A DNA stretch of 64,000 nt from JAIBJN01 sp963699495 (GTDB taxonomy: Bacteria > Actinomycetota > Thermoleophilia > Gaiellales > Gaiellaceae), in assembly GCA_963699495.1 (NCBI GenBank), contig CAVOUB010000008.1, forward strand, positions 62,001 through 126,000. Direction: 5' to 3'. A program made the position numbers and the translations under genes. Positions 22,669 through 32,007 of this stretch are shown one piece after another (the first letter of the stretch is position 1; every line of letters begins with the position of its first letter). The notes below the pieces were generated by a model. That model did not search any database and was not told the origin of the DNA. It saw nothing but the letters and a program-made list of their open reading frames with translations.

Positions 22669-24189
22669 ATGAGTACGGTCGAGCCCTACGTCGACCCGCG
22701 CGCGGCCAGCGAGGTTCCCGCCTCGCTCGATCCTCGCACCCTCGAGATCCTCGAGCAGCGGCGCTCCAGCGCCGTGCGGATGCGTCGCGGCTGGCTCGTG
22801 CGCCGAATGCTGGTCATCGCCGACCTGATCGGCCTGACCGCCGCCTTCCTCATCTCCACCCTCGTCTTCGACGGGCCCGCGCGCTCCGACGCGATCAGCA
22901 CGCAGGTCGAGCTCCTGCTCTTCTGCCTGACCCTGCCCGCCTGGGTGATCGTCGCGAAGCTCTACGGGCTGTACGACTTCGACGAGGAGCGGACCGACCA
23001 CTCGACGGCGGACGACCTCGTCGGGGTGCTCCACCTGGTGACGGTCGGGAGCTGGCTCTTCTTCGCCTTCGCGGCGGTGACGCACAAGGCCGACCCCGGC
23101 TTCGCCCGGCTGCTCGGATTCTGGCTCTTCGCCATCGCCATCATCACCGGGGGGCGCGCGATCGCCCGCGGGCTCGCGCGGCGCCACCTCGCCTACGTGC
23201 AGAACACCATCATCGTCGGGGCAGGCGACGTCGGGCAGCTGGTCGCCAAGAAGCTCCGCCAGCATCCGGAGTACGGGCTGAACCTCGTCGGCTTCGTCGA
23301 CGACCGGCCCAAGGAGCGGGCGACGAACCTGACCGACATCGCTCTGCTGGGCGGCCTGCAACAGCTGCCGCAGATGGTGCAGATCCTCGACGTCGAGCGC
23401 GTGATCGTCGCATTCTCCAACGACTCGCACGAGGAGATGCTCGACCTCATCCGCTCGCTCAAGGACCTCGACCTCCAGATCGACCTCGTGCCGCGGTTCT
23501 TCGAGGTCATCGGGACGAACGTCGGGATCCACACGGCCGAGGGGCTCCCGCTGATCGGCCTCCCGGCGCTCCGCCTCTCGCGCTCGTCGCTCCTCCTGAA
23601 GCGGACGACGGACCTCGCGCTCTCGATCACGGGCCTGGTGCTGCTGGCGCCGGTCTTCGTCGCAGTCGCCGTGTGGATCAAGCTCGACTCGAAGGGGCCC
23701 GTCTTCTTCCGCCAGCTCCGGATGGGCTCCGCCGACAAGACCTTCGAGATCCTCAAGTTCCGGACGATGGGCACCGACGCGGACAAGCGGAAGCCCGAGT
23801 ACGCGGCACTCAACAAGCACAACGACGGCGACCCGCGCATGTTCAAGATCCCGAACGACCCGCGCGTGACGCGCTCCGGGAGGTGGCTCCGCCGCTACTC
23901 GATCGACGAGCTGCCGCAGCTCCTGAACGTCGTGAAGGGCGAGATGAGCCTCGTCGGGCCGAGGCCGCTCATCCTGGAGGAGGACCTGCACGTCGTCGAC
24001 TGGCGCCGCCAGCGGCTGAACCTGAAGCCGGGCGTCACGGGTCTCTGGCAGGTCCTCGGGCGCGACGACATCCCGTTCGAGGAGATGGTTCGCCTCGACT
24101 ACGTCTACGTCACCACGTGGTCGCTCCTGAACGACCTCAAACTGATCATCCGCACGTTCCCCGCGCTCATCCGGTCGCGGGCCTGCTAG
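22669..24189 (+). CDS. Exopolysaccharide polyprenyl-phosphate sugar-1-phosphate transferase
   Basis: Priming enzyme that moves a sugar-1-phosphate to undecaprenyl phosphate at the membrane. Four N-terminal transmembrane helices, a CoA-binding-like domain with VGAGDVGQLVAKKL, a fifth helix, then the catalytic bacterial sugar transferase domain: KFRTMGTDAD, RVTRSGRWLRRYSIDELPQL, split here as GRWLRRYSIDELPQ, LVGPRPL and KPGVTGLWQV. About 506 residues. The start is ATG 22669 (GGGGGG 12 bases upstream). An in-frame GTG at 22612 would add 19 residues. First gene of the surface-polysaccharide series. Confidence 0.92.
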   Translation: MSTVEPYVDPRAASEVPASLDPRTLEILEQRRSSAVRMRRGWLVRRMLVIADLIGLTAAFLISTLVFDGPARSDAISTQVELLLFCLTLPAWVIVAKLYGLYDFDEERTDHSTADDLVGVLHLVTVGSWLFFAFAAVTHKADPGFARLLGFWLFAIAIITGGRAIARGLARRHLAYVQNTIIVGAGDVGQLVAKKLRQHPEYGLNLVGFVDDRPKERATNLTDIALLGGLQQLPQMVQILDVERVIVAFSNDSHEEMLDLIRSLKDLDLQIDLVPRFFEVIGTNVGIHTAEGLPLIGLPALRLSRSSLLLKRTTDLALSITGLVLLAPVFVAVAVWIKLDSKGPVFFRQLRMGSADKTFEILKFRTMGTDADKRKPEYAALNKHNDGDPRMFKIPNDPRVTRSGRWLRRYSIDELPQLLNVVKGEMSLVGPRPLILEEDLHVVDWRRQRLNLKPGVTGLWQVLGRDDIPFEEMVRLDYVYVTTWSLLNDLKLIIRTFPALIRSRAC

Positions 24190-24227
24190 CCCTCGAATCC
24201 CGTCACACTTACGCCCGGTACCTCGTC

Positions 24228-25346
24228 ATGACAACGGTCGTCTTTGCAGTCGGAGCCCGACCCAACTTCGTCAAGATGGCGCCCGTCATCGAGGCGACCC
24301 GGAGGCGCGGGCTCTTCCGCCAGGTCGTCGTGCACACGGGCCAGCACTACGACGAGCGCCTCTCTGCCGAGATCATCGACGATCTCGGCTTCCCGAAGCC
24401 GGACCGCTTCCTCGGCATCGGCTCCGGCTCGCACGGTGAGCAGACCGGGTTCACGCTCGTCGCGTTCGAGCGCGTCCTCCTCGAGGACCCGCCCGAGCTC
24501 GTGGTCGTGAGCGGCGACGTCAACGCGACGCTCGCGTGCGCGCTGGCCGCGGCCAAGCTGGGCATCCCGGTCGCCCACGTCGAGTCGGGCCTCCGCTCGG
24601 GCGACTGGTCGATGCCGGAGGAACAGAACCGGGTCCTCACCGACCGGCTCTCCGACTTCCTCTTCACGCACAGCCCCGAGGCGAACGAGAACCTCCTCGC
24701 CGAGGGCATCTCGGCCGACCGCGTCCACTACGTCGGGAACACGATGATCGACACGCTGCGCCGGCTCGAGCTGGAGGCTCGCGGGCGGCAGGCCTGGGCC
24801 GGGCTCGGGGTCGACGAAGGGGACTACGCCCTGGTCACGCTCCACCGGCCGTCGAACGTCGACTCGGAAGACAGGCTCCGGGCGATCGTGACCGCCCTGG
24901 CCGAGCTTGGTGGCCGGACCCGCGTCGTCTTCCCCATCCACCCGCGCACCCGCGCCCGGCTCGGGGCCGGCGACGGGCTCGCGCGCCTCGAGCGCGCCGG
25001 CGTGATCTGCCTCGATCCGCTCGGCTACCTGGACTTCCTCTCCCTCCAGTGCGCGGCCGGCCTGATCGTCACCGACTCCGGCGGCGTCCAGGAGGAGGCC
25101 GCGGCGCTGGGAGTGCCGTGCTACACCTTGCGGGCGAACACCGAGCGCCCCATCACCATCTCCCAGGGCACGAACACCCTCATCGGCGAGGACCCCGCCG
25201 CGATCGGCGGCGTCGAGCCCGCACGGGAGGCTCCCGCCCCGCGCGCGATCCCGCTCTGGGACGGCAAGGCGGCCGAGCGCGTCGCCGACGTCCTCGAGGT
25301 GGCGTTCGCCTCGTCCCTGAAAGAGCCGATCGCCTCGAGCGCCTGA
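24228..25346 (+). CDS. wecB: UDP-N-acetylglucosamine 2-epimerase (non-hydrolysing)
   Basis: Interconverts UDP-GlcNAc and UDP-ManNAc. 372 residues starting VVFAVGARPNFVKMAPVI, followed by TGQHYDERLS, VSGDVNATLA, HVESGLRSGD, EEQNRVLTDRLSD and TDSGGVQEEA, all hallmark segments with the substrate-binding Asp, Glu, and His residues. It supplies UDP-ManNAc to the WecG/TagA-type transferase encoded next, whose ATG overlaps this stop (TGATG). Confidence 0.95.
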   Translation: MTTVVFAVGARPNFVKMAPVIEATRRRGLFRQVVVHTGQHYDERLSAEIIDDLGFPKPDRFLGIGSGSHGEQTGFTLVAFERVLLEDPPELVVVSGDVNATLACALAAAKLGIPVAHVESGLRSGDWSMPEEQNRVLTDRLSDFLFTHSPEANENLLAEGISADRVHYVGNTMIDTLRRLELEARGRQAWAGLGVDEGDYALVTLHRPSNVDSEDRLRAIVTALAELGGRTRVVFPIHPRTRARLGAGDGLARLERAGVICLDPLGYLDFLSLQCAAGLIVTDSGGVQEEAAALGVPCYTLRANTERPITISQGTNTLIGEDPAAIGGVEPAREAPAPRAIPLWDGKAAERVADVLEVAFASSLKEPIASSA

Positions 25347-26143
25347 TGACGAGCGGCAGCGAGATCCTCGTCCTTCCTTGCTCGGCGACGCCCCGCGACC
25401 GGGCCCGCATCCTCGGCTGCGACATCGACCGTCTCGACATGGAGCAGACGGTGCAGCGCTGTGCCGAGATCGTCGAGTCGGGCGGGCCCGCGCAGCACGT
25501 GGCGGTCAACGTGGCGAAGGTCGTGGCCCTCCGCGACAACCCTCGGCTCCGCGAGATCGTCGAGCGCTGCGAGCTGGTCAGCGTCGACGGCCAGCCCCTC
25601 GTCTGGGCCTCGCGGCTCCTGGGCGACGGGCTCCCGGAGCGCGTCGCCGGCATCGACCTGATGTTTCGCCTCCTCGAGCTGGCCCAGGAGCGCGGCTACC
25701 GGATCTTCGTCCTCGGAGCGAAGGACGACGTGCTCGCGACCGCGCTCGACAGGCTCGCCGAGCGCTATCCCCGGCTCGTGATCGCGGGCTCGCACCACGG
25801 CTACTTCGCCGACGAGGAGAGCACGGAGATCTGCTCGCTCGTCCGCGCGGCCGAGCCGCAGATCCTCCTCGTCGCCATGAGCTCCCCCCGCAAGGAGTAC
25901 TGGCTCGCGGAGCACGCGGCTGAGCTTGGCGTCCCCTTCTCGATGGGCGTCGGAGGCTCCATCGACGTCGCAGCGGGGCTGACCAAGCGGGCCCCGGCCT
26001 GGATGCAGCGGAGGGGCCTCGAGTGGTTCTACCGCTTCGCGCAGGAGCCGCGCCGGCTGGGGCCGCGGTACCTGCGGACGAACCTCCGCTTCGTGAGCCT
26101 TCTCGCCCGCGAGCTCGTCTCGGGCCGCCGCCGCACGCGGTGA
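25346..26143 (+). CDS. WecG/TagA/CpsF family glycosyltransferase
   Basis: GT26 enzyme, typically adding ManNAc or ManNAcA to a lipid-linked GlcNAc. 265 residues with VNVAKVVALRDNP, VDGQPLVWASRLLG (the catalytic Asp region), FVLGAKDDVL, GSHHGYF, MSSPRKEYW and MGVGGSIDVAAG, the family's conserved order. Following a UDP-GlcNAc 2-epimerase, a GlcNAc-ManNAc linkage unit is the natural prediction. The GTG of the next gene overlaps its stop. Confidence 0.92.
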   Translation: MTSGSEILVLPCSATPRDRARILGCDIDRLDMEQTVQRCAEIVESGGPAQHVAVNVAKVVALRDNPRLREIVERCELVSVDGQPLVWASRLLGDGLPERVAGIDLMFRLLELAQERGYRIFVLGAKDDVLATALDRLAERYPRLVIAGSHHGYFADEESTEICSLVRAAEPQILLVAMSSPRKEYWLAEHAAELGVPFSMGVGGSIDVAAGLTKRAPAWMQRRGLEWFYRFAQEPRRLGPRYLRTNLRFVSLLARELVSGRRRTR

Positions 26144-27309
26144 CGGCGGCGACCGACCTCCTGCGGCGCACGGTCGCGCTGCCCTATCTGTCCGCCTCGG
26201 ACACGCTTCGCCACTCGTTCGGCGCGTCCTCGAACGGGGGCGGCGTCCCCGACGGTGCGCTCGAGGCGGCCGTCAGGTGGCTGTGCCTGACGCACGACGT
26301 CACGGGCCGCCGCGGCTCCTCGAAGGGCTTCTCGCTCCTCCACGGCTGGCTGCCCGCGTATCCGGAGACGACCGGCTACATCGCGGGCACGCTGCTCGAT
26401 CACGCCGCGCAGACCGGTGACGACGAGCTCCGCCGGCGCGCACGGGAGATGGGCGACTGGGAGATCGAGGTGCAGAACCCGGACGGGGGCGTCATGGAAG
26501 GCGCGTTGGCCTCCCCGCCGACGAAGTCGGTGGTCTTCAACACCGGGATGGTCGTCTTCGGGTGGGTCGACCTGCACGAGGCCTTCGAAGACGCTTCCTA
26601 TCTCGAGGCCGCCGTGCGGGCAGGCCGGTTTCTGGCGCGCTGCCAGCGAGACGACGGAACGTGGCAGGGCGAGCAGACGTACTTCGCCATCCCGCACACC
26701 TACCACTCGCGCGTCGACTGGGCGCTCCTGCGTCTCGCGGACGCGACCGGGGACGAGGAGTTCCGCACCGCCGCCATCCGCAACCTCGACTGGGTGCTCT
26801 CCACCCAGCAGGAGAACGGCTGGTTCGAGTGGTGCATCTTCCGCCCCGGCACGCTGCCGAACAGCCACGGGCTCGCCTACACGATGCGCGGGCTCCTCGA
26901 GAGCGCGGTGCTCCTCGGAGACGAGCGCTACCTGGAGAGCGCGGTGCGCACGGCGCACGCCATGCTCGGCGTCTTCCGCCGCCTTGGGCGCCTGCCGGGC
27001 ACGTACGAGCGTGACTGGAGCCCCGGGGCCCAGTGGGTCTGCGTGACGGGCCTCGCCCAGACCGGCGGCGTCTGGCTCCGTCTCTTCCAGGAGACAGGTG
27101 ACGTCGTCCTCAGGCAGGCAGGGATCGAGGCCGTCGAGCAGGCGGCCTCGCTTCAGTCGCGTTCCAGCTGGCGCGCCGTGGACGGCGCGGTGCCGGGCTC
27201 GTTTCCCATCTACGGCCGGTACGCGCCGCTCCAGTATCCGAACTGGGCGGCGAAGTTCCTCGCGGACTCGCTCGCGCTGCGGGAGAGAGTCCTCGGCAAT
27301 GGCCGCTGA
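26140..27309 (+). CDS. Alpha/alpha-toroid protein (VpsJ-like, polysaccharide-associated)
   Basis: 389 residues with repeated helical-hairpin motifs such as YIAGTLLDHAAQ, WEIEVQNPDGGV, FNTGMVVFGWVDLHEAF and RNLDWVLSTQQENGWF, typical of (alpha/alpha)6-barrel proteins like glycoside hydrolase families 88/127 and the polysaccharide protein VpsJ. No certain catalytic dyad was identified. The substrate is probably the lipid-linked or nascent glycan, given its GTGA coupling to the WecG-type transferase gene and the glycosyltransferase gene that follows. Confidence 0.7.
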   Translation: MTAATDLLRRTVALPYLSASDTLRHSFGASSNGGGVPDGALEAAVRWLCLTHDVTGRRGSSKGFSLLHGWLPAYPETTGYIAGTLLDHAAQTGDDELRRRAREMGDWEIEVQNPDGGVMEGALASPPTKSVVFNTGMVVFGWVDLHEAFEDASYLEAAVRAGRFLARCQRDDGTWQGEQTYFAIPHTYHSRVDWALLRLADATGDEEFRTAAIRNLDWVLSTQQENGWFEWCIFRPGTLPNSHGLAYTMRGLLESAVLLGDERYLESAVRTAHAMLGVFRRLGRLPGTYERDWSPGAQWVCVTGLAQTGGVWLRLFQETGDVVLRQAGIEAVEQAASLQSRSSWRAVDGAVPGSFPIYGRYAPLQYPNWAAKFLADSLALRERVLGNGR

Positions 27310-28213
27310 GACCCCGGGCCCAACGCTCGACATCGCCGTAGTCATCCCCGCGTACAACGCGGAGCGCACGGTCGGACGCGTCATCCAGGCTCTTCGCGAC
27401 CAGAATCCTCCGCCGGCCGAGATCGTCGTCGTCGACGACTGCTCCACCGACGGGACGTCCGCGGCCGCCGAGGCCGCCGGGGCGACCGTCGTCACGATGG
27501 AGCGCCACGCCTTCGCGGGGGGCGCCCGGAACGCCGGCTGGGAACGGGCGACGTCGCCGGTCGTCGTCTTCCTCGACGCCGACGCGATCCCGGCGGCCGG
27601 CTGGAGCACGGGCCTCGAGCGCGCGCTGAAGGAGTATCCCGACGCCCTGATCGGATGCGCGCGAACCTTCGACAGCCGCACCTCCTGGGGCTGGGTGGCG
27701 CACCTCCAGAGCGAGACGCCCTACCTTCCCCTGGGGGAGCCGCGGCGCGTCACGTTCCTTTCGTCCTACTGCGTGGCCGTCCCCCGCGACGCCCCGTTCC
27801 GCTGGGACGAGAGCTACGGGGGCGAGGACGGCGTCTTCAGCGCGGACGCCGCGGCCGCCGGGTACGCGCTTGTCTTCGACCCGCGCTTCCACGCCCACCA
27901 CGACCACGACCGGGAGACGTTCTCGGACCTCCGGCGCCAGCAGCGACGGATGGCGTACGGGATCGCCCGCACCCGCCGGGTGCTGAGCGAGGGCCGCGCC
28001 CGGGACTTCTTCGCACGCGTCCCGGTCCACCATTTCGCGCTCCTGCGGCTCCCGGTCATCTACCGCCGCCTCGGCGACAGTCCCCAGCTCCGCTCGCGCT
28101 TCGTGCACGAGCTTCCTCGCCTCGTCGTGGCCGAGTGGACGCTGGGCGCGAGCGCCGTTCGCTACGCGATCTCCCCTCCGCCCTCCCAGGGGCAGGGGGA
28201 CGGCTTCCGCTGA
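27299..28213 (+). CDS. Family 2 glycosyltransferase
   Basis: 304 residues. GT-A fold start IAVVIPAYNAERTV, then IVVVDDCSTDGT (nucleotide-binding Asp), GGARNAGWE, and VVFLDADAIP (the DxD motif). The C-terminal part contains ESYGGEDGVFSADA, the acceptor-side acidic motif. No membrane helices, so it acts at the cytoplasmic face on lipid-linked intermediates. It overlaps the toroid gene by 11 bases and the aldo/keto reductase start by one. Confidence 0.9.
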   Translation: MAAETPGPTLDIAVVIPAYNAERTVGRVIQALRDQNPPPAEIVVVDDCSTDGTSAAAEAAGATVVTMERHAFAGGARNAGWERATSPVVVFLDADAIPAAGWSTGLERALKEYPDALIGCARTFDSRTSWGWVAHLQSETPYLPLGEPRRVTFLSSYCVAVPRDAPFRWDESYGGEDGVFSADAAAAGYALVFDPRFHAHHDHDRETFSDLRRQQRRMAYGIARTRRVLSEGRARDFFARVPVHHFALLRLPVIYRRLGDSPQLRSRFVHELPRLVVAEWTLGASAVRYAISPPPSQGQGDGFR

Positions 28214-29121
28214 TGGACCTCGCGGGGGTCGAGGTCGGGCGGGTCGGCTACGGGACGATGTCCCTCACCGGCCGAGGCACCTGGGGGAGCCCGACCGACC
28301 CCACGGCGGCGCGTGCCCTCCTGCGCCGTGCGGCCGACCTCGGCGTCCGGCTCTTCGACACCGCCGACTCCTACGGGCCCGAGACTGCGGAGAATCTCCT
28401 CCGGGAGGCGCTCCATCCCTACGACGGGCTCCTGGTCGGGACGAAGGGCGGCTTCCGCCGCCACGGGCCGCACGAGTGGTCGGCCGACTGTCGGCCCGAC
28501 GCCCTCCGCTCGGCTTGCGAGGGAAGCCTGCGCCGGCTCGGCCTCGAGCGCATCGACCTCTACCAGCTGCACGTCGTCGACCCCGCCGTGCCGCTCGAGG
28601 AGTCGGTGGGCGCGCTTTTGGAGCTGCAGGCAGAGGGGAAGATCCGCTCCGTGGGCGTCTGCAACGTCGGGGTCGAGCAGCTCGAGCATGCCAGGGCAGC
28701 GGGGAAGCTCGTCAGCGTGCAGAACCGCCTGAGCCTCGCAGAGCGAGGGTCGGAGGACGTCCTCGCGCGCTGTGAGCAGCACGGCCTCGCTTTTGTCGCC
28801 TGGGCGCCCCTGGCAAAGGGCTTCCTCGCAGAGCACGCGCCCGCGCTCGCGCGGGTCGCCCGCGCCCACGACGCCACTCCCGCCCAGGTCGCTCTCGCCT
28901 GGCTCCTGCACCGCTCGGCCCGGATCATGGTCATCCCGGGAACCGGGTCGCCCGCGCACCTCGAGGAGAACCTCGGCGCCGCCAAGCTCGTCCTCACCCC
29001 GGCGGAGCTGGCGGCGCTCGAGCGAGAACGGCTGTGGCGCTACCGTGCGCGACGAGCGGCCAGGCGCGCTCGGGCCGCGGCTGGGCGCGTGCGGCAGACG
29101 TTCCGAAGGGCTCCGCGGTGA
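28213..29121 (+). CDS. Aldo/keto reductase
   Basis: NADPH-dependent oxidoreductase with a TIM barrel. The catalytic tetrad is readable: Asp in LFDTADSYG, Tyr in the same segment, Lys in VGTKGGF and His in LYQLHVVD. Cofactor residues follow near VIPGTGSPAHLEENLGAA, split here as VIPGTGSPAHLEEN. 302 residues with an Arg/Ala-rich tail of ~25 residues. Position inside the polysaccharide series suggests reduction of a keto-sugar, but general detoxification cannot be excluded. Confidence 0.88.
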   Translation: MDLAGVEVGRVGYGTMSLTGRGTWGSPTDPTAARALLRRAADLGVRLFDTADSYGPETAENLLREALHPYDGLLVGTKGGFRRHGPHEWSADCRPDALRSACEGSLRRLGLERIDLYQLHVVDPAVPLEESVGALLELQAEGKIRSVGVCNVGVEQLEHARAAGKLVSVQNRLSLAERGSEDVLARCEQHGLAFVAWAPLAKGFLAEHAPALARVARAHDATPAQVALAWLLHRSARIMVIPGTGSPAHLEENLGAAKLVLTPAELAALERERLWRYRARRAARRARAAAGRVRQTFRRAPR

Positions 29122-30272
29122 ACGTCGAGGTGGCGAGGACGGCGGCGGACGTCGAGGCCCTGCGCCCTGCCTGGGAACAGCTCGACGGACGCCAGCTCAG
29201 CTCCAATCTCGACTTCTTCCTGGCGCACGTGGGCCATGCACCGCAGGTGATCCGGCCGCACGTCGTCCTGCTCGAGGAGGGCGGCGAGCCGGTGGGGCTC
29301 GCGGTCGCGCGGCTCGAGCAGGCGCGCACGCCCACCCGCTTCGGCTACGCGATGGTGTTCAATCCGCATGTGCGCTCGCTCACCGTTGTCCACGGCGGGC
29401 TGCTCGCCGAGGAGCCGAACGTGGTGAGGCTGATCGACGCGGTCGGCCGCTCGGTCGGCCCCCAGGAGGCCGACGTCGTCCGCCTCAGGATGCTCCGGCT
29501 CGGCTCGCGGGCCTACGAGTTCGCACGCGAGACGGCACCGCTCGTCCGCCGCGAGCACTTCCGCCGGCCCGTGCGTCACTGGCGCTCCGAGCTTCCGGGG
29601 TCGTTCGACGAGTTCCTCGCCGCGCTCTCGAAGGGGCGGCGGCGGCACGTGCGCCGGTACACCCGCCGCCTGGAGAGGCACTACGCAGGCGAGATCGAGA
29701 TCGGACGGCTTCACACCCGCGCGGATCTCGACCGGCTCTTCGCCGATTCCGCGGCGGTGCACCGTCGCACCTACCAGGCGAAGATCGGGGTCGGCTTCTC
29801 GACCGGGGCGCTCAACCGGCGGCTGACCGAAGCCTGCATCGACCCCGGCTGGTTCCGCGGCTACGTCCTCTACCTGCGGGGCAAGCCGGTGGCCTTCTGG
29901 CACGGAAACGTCTACGCGGGGATCTTCTCGAGCGTCGCAACCGGCTACGACCCCGCCTACAAGGAGATGCGGCCGGGCACGTACCTGCTCATGCGGCTCG
30001 TTGAGGACCTGTGCGCCGACGAGCAGGTTCACGGCCTCGACTTCGGGTTCGGGGACGCCGGGTACAAGCGCCACTTCGGCGACGAGAGCTGGTTCGAGGA
30101 GGACGTCGCAGTCTTCGCGGCGAGACCGAGGCCGATGGCGATCAACCTGGCCCACTCGGGCATCCGCGGCGCGGCGCGCGCTGCTCAGGCGGCCGTGCAG
30201 CGCACCGGACGGCTCCCCGAGGCGCGCAGGCGCTGGCGCTCTCGGCTCGCGGACGCCGGAGCGTCCCGGTGA
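29118..30272 (+). CDS. FemAB/BioF2-like GNAT acyltransferase, copy 1
   Basis: 384 residues. Two tandem GNAT-like halves; the second contains KGRRRHVRRYTRRLERHY and RGYVLYLRGKPVAFWHGN, the block seen in the BioF2-like/Acetyltransf_6 group associated with polysaccharide loci, then GLDFGFGDAGYKRHFGD near the C terminus. It likely adds an acyl or aminoacyl group to a sugar amine of the polymer. GTG at 29118 overlaps the preceding stop. The next gene is a close paralogue. Confidence 0.82.
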   Translation: MNVEVARTAADVEALRPAWEQLDGRQLSSNLDFFLAHVGHAPQVIRPHVVLLEEGGEPVGLAVARLEQARTPTRFGYAMVFNPHVRSLTVVHGGLLAEEPNVVRLIDAVGRSVGPQEADVVRLRMLRLGSRAYEFARETAPLVRREHFRRPVRHWRSELPGSFDEFLAALSKGRRRHVRRYTRRLERHYAGEIEIGRLHTRADLDRLFADSAAVHRRTYQAKIGVGFSTGALNRRLTEACIDPGWFRGYVLYLRGKPVAFWHGNVYAGIFSSVATGYDPAYKEMRPGTYLLMRLVEDLCADEQVHGLDFGFGDAGYKRHFGDESWFEEDVAVFAARPRPMAINLAHSGIRGAARAAQAAVQRTGRLPEARRRWRSRLADAGASR

Positions 30273-31465
30273 CGGTCCGCGTCGCCCGCTCCGCGGCCGA
30301 GGTCGAGGAGCTGCGTCCGGCGTGGGAGCGGCTGCAGAACGACCACCTGGCGAGCGACCTCGACTTCGTGCTCACCTACTGTCGGCACTCGCCGAACGTC
30401 GTCCGGCCCCACGTCGTCCTCGTCGAGGACGGCGGCGCTCCGGTCGGCCTGGTCGTCTCGAGGCTCGAGGACATCCGCCTGCCGGCCCAGCTGGCGGGAA
30501 AGAGCATGCTCAACTCCCGTGTCCGCTCCCTCACCCTCGTCTACGGGGGGCTGCTGGACGGCGACGACCCCGAGCTGGCGCCCCGGCTTCTCGCAGCCTG
30601 GCAGGCGTCGCTGGAGGAGGAGCCGGTGGACGTTCTCCGAATGCGCATGCTCGCGCTCGGCTCCCCGCAGCACGCCGCCGCAACGAGCGGCCTCGCGCTT
30701 CTCCGCCGCCGGCGCTTCCTGCCCCGCACTCCGCACTGGCGCTCCGAGATACCCGGCTCGCTGGCCGAGTTCCTGGCCCGCAGGTCGCGGCGTCGGCGCG
30801 AGACCGTCCGACGCTACTCGCGGAAGCTCGAGCAGACATATGGAGACGACGCGCGCGTCGAGATCGTCCGCCACCGGGAGGGCCTCGACCGGCTCTTCGC
30901 CGACAGCAAGCTGGTCCACCGCGAGACCTACCAGCACGTCCTCGGAGTCGGTTTCTCGGATGAGACCGTGCATCGCCGGCTAGCCGAGCTGGCCGCCGAC
31001 AGGGGTTGGTTCCGCGGCTACATGCTCTACCTGCGCGACCGGCCGGTCGCGTTCTGGCACGGAAACGCCTACGGCGGAGTCTTCGGGATCACGTCGACCG
31101 GCTTCGACCCTGCTTATGGCAGGGACCGGCCCGGCACGTACCTCCTGATGAAGGCCCTCGAGGACCTGTGCGCGGACGACGCGGTGCACACGCTGGACTT
31201 CGGGTTCGGACACGCGGAGTACAAGCGTCGCTTCGGCGACGGCTGGGTCGACGAGGAGGACGTCGTCGTCTTCGCCCGTAGGCCCCGGGCCATGGCGCTC
31301 AACGTGCTCCAGACGACTCTCGGCGGCATGGACGCCGCGGGCCGCGCGGTCGCCATGCGAACGGGCTCGCTCGCGGCCCTGCGCCGCAGGCGGCGCGCCC
31401 TCGCTCCCACCGGCACGCGGGAGCCCGAGGACGAGAGCGCACCGGGCACCCGGAAGCCGGCCTAG
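30269..31465 (+). CDS. FemAB/BioF2-like GNAT acyltransferase, copy 2
   Basis: 398 residues, paralogous to the preceding gene along its whole length: shared landmarks include the WERLQND / WEQLDGR start, PHWRSEIPGS, RGYMLYLRDRPVAFWHGN, PGTYLLMKALEDLCADD and TLDFGFGHAEYKRRFGD. The first halves are the less alike. GTG at 30269 within the stop of copy 1. A tandem pair retained side by side probably modifies two positions or two acyl donors. No membrane anchor is apparent. Confidence 0.82.
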   Translation: MTVRVARSAAEVEELRPAWERLQNDHLASDLDFVLTYCRHSPNVVRPHVVLVEDGGAPVGLVVSRLEDIRLPAQLAGKSMLNSRVRSLTLVYGGLLDGDDPELAPRLLAAWQASLEEEPVDVLRMRMLALGSPQHAAATSGLALLRRRRFLPRTPHWRSEIPGSLAEFLARRSRRRRETVRRYSRKLEQTYGDDARVEIVRHREGLDRLFADSKLVHRETYQHVLGVGFSDETVHRRLAELAADRGWFRGYMLYLRDRPVAFWHGNAYGGVFGITSTGFDPAYGRDRPGTYLLMKALEDLCADDAVHTLDFGFGHAEYKRRFGDGWVDEEDVVVFARRPRAMALNVLQTTLGGMDAAGRAVAMRTGSLAALRRRRRALAPTGTREPEDESAPGTRKPA

Positions 31466-31482
31466 ACCAGAGCGGGGAAGCG

Positions 31483-32007
31483 ATGCACCGAGCAATCCGG
31501 ATCGTGCTTCTCGCGCTCGCCGTCCTGACCGGCGTAACCATCGTCGCCCTGGGCACGAGCGCCGCGATCGAGCGCCCTGCGTCGATCGTCGTCTTGAGCG
31601 GGAGCGTCGAGGCCAGCAAGCAGGAGGCCTGGGCGGTGCTGACCGACTTCGACGCCTACGACGAGTGGAACCCGTTCATCCGCCAGGCCTCCGGCGAGGC
31701 ACGCGTTGGGACGAGGCTTCGTCTCGAAGCGGTCCTCCCCGGCCACGACCCCGAGTCCCTCGACGCAAAGGTCCTGGTCGCGCGGCCGGAGAGAAAGCTC
31801 CGCTGGCAGGACCGCCTCTATCTCCCCGGCGTGCGCGACTGGGAGTACGAGTTCGTGCTGCTACCGGTCGAGCCCGGCCGCGTCCTCGTCGTCCAGCAGC
31901 TCCACGTCGAGGGCCTCCTGGCGCCCTTCGCGGACACCGGCGCGATGCAGGAGGCGCTCCAGGACGCCGTGGAGGCGCTGCGGGTGCGGCTGGCCGCGAC
32001 CCGCTAG
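31483..32007 (+). CDS. SRPBCC-domain protein with N-terminal membrane helix
   Basis: 174 residues. A hydrophobic N-terminal helix (residues ~4-27) is followed by a START/Bet v1-like fold: SGSVEASKQEAWAVLTDFDAYDEWNPFI is the family start, seen here as EAWAVLTDFDAYDEWNPF. Such domains bind hydrophobic ligands. Role in the locus unknown. It ends on the palindrome CTAG, which also supplies the stop codon of the convergent sulfotransferase. Confidence 0.8.
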   Translation: MHRAIRIVLLALAVLTGVTIVALGTSAAIERPASIVVLSGSVEASKQEAWAVLTDFDAYDEWNPFIRQASGEARVGTRLRLEAVLPGHDPESLDAKVLVARPERKLRWQDRLYLPGVRDWEYEFVLLPVEPGRVLVVQQLHVEGLLAPFADTGAMQEALQDAVEALRVRLAATR

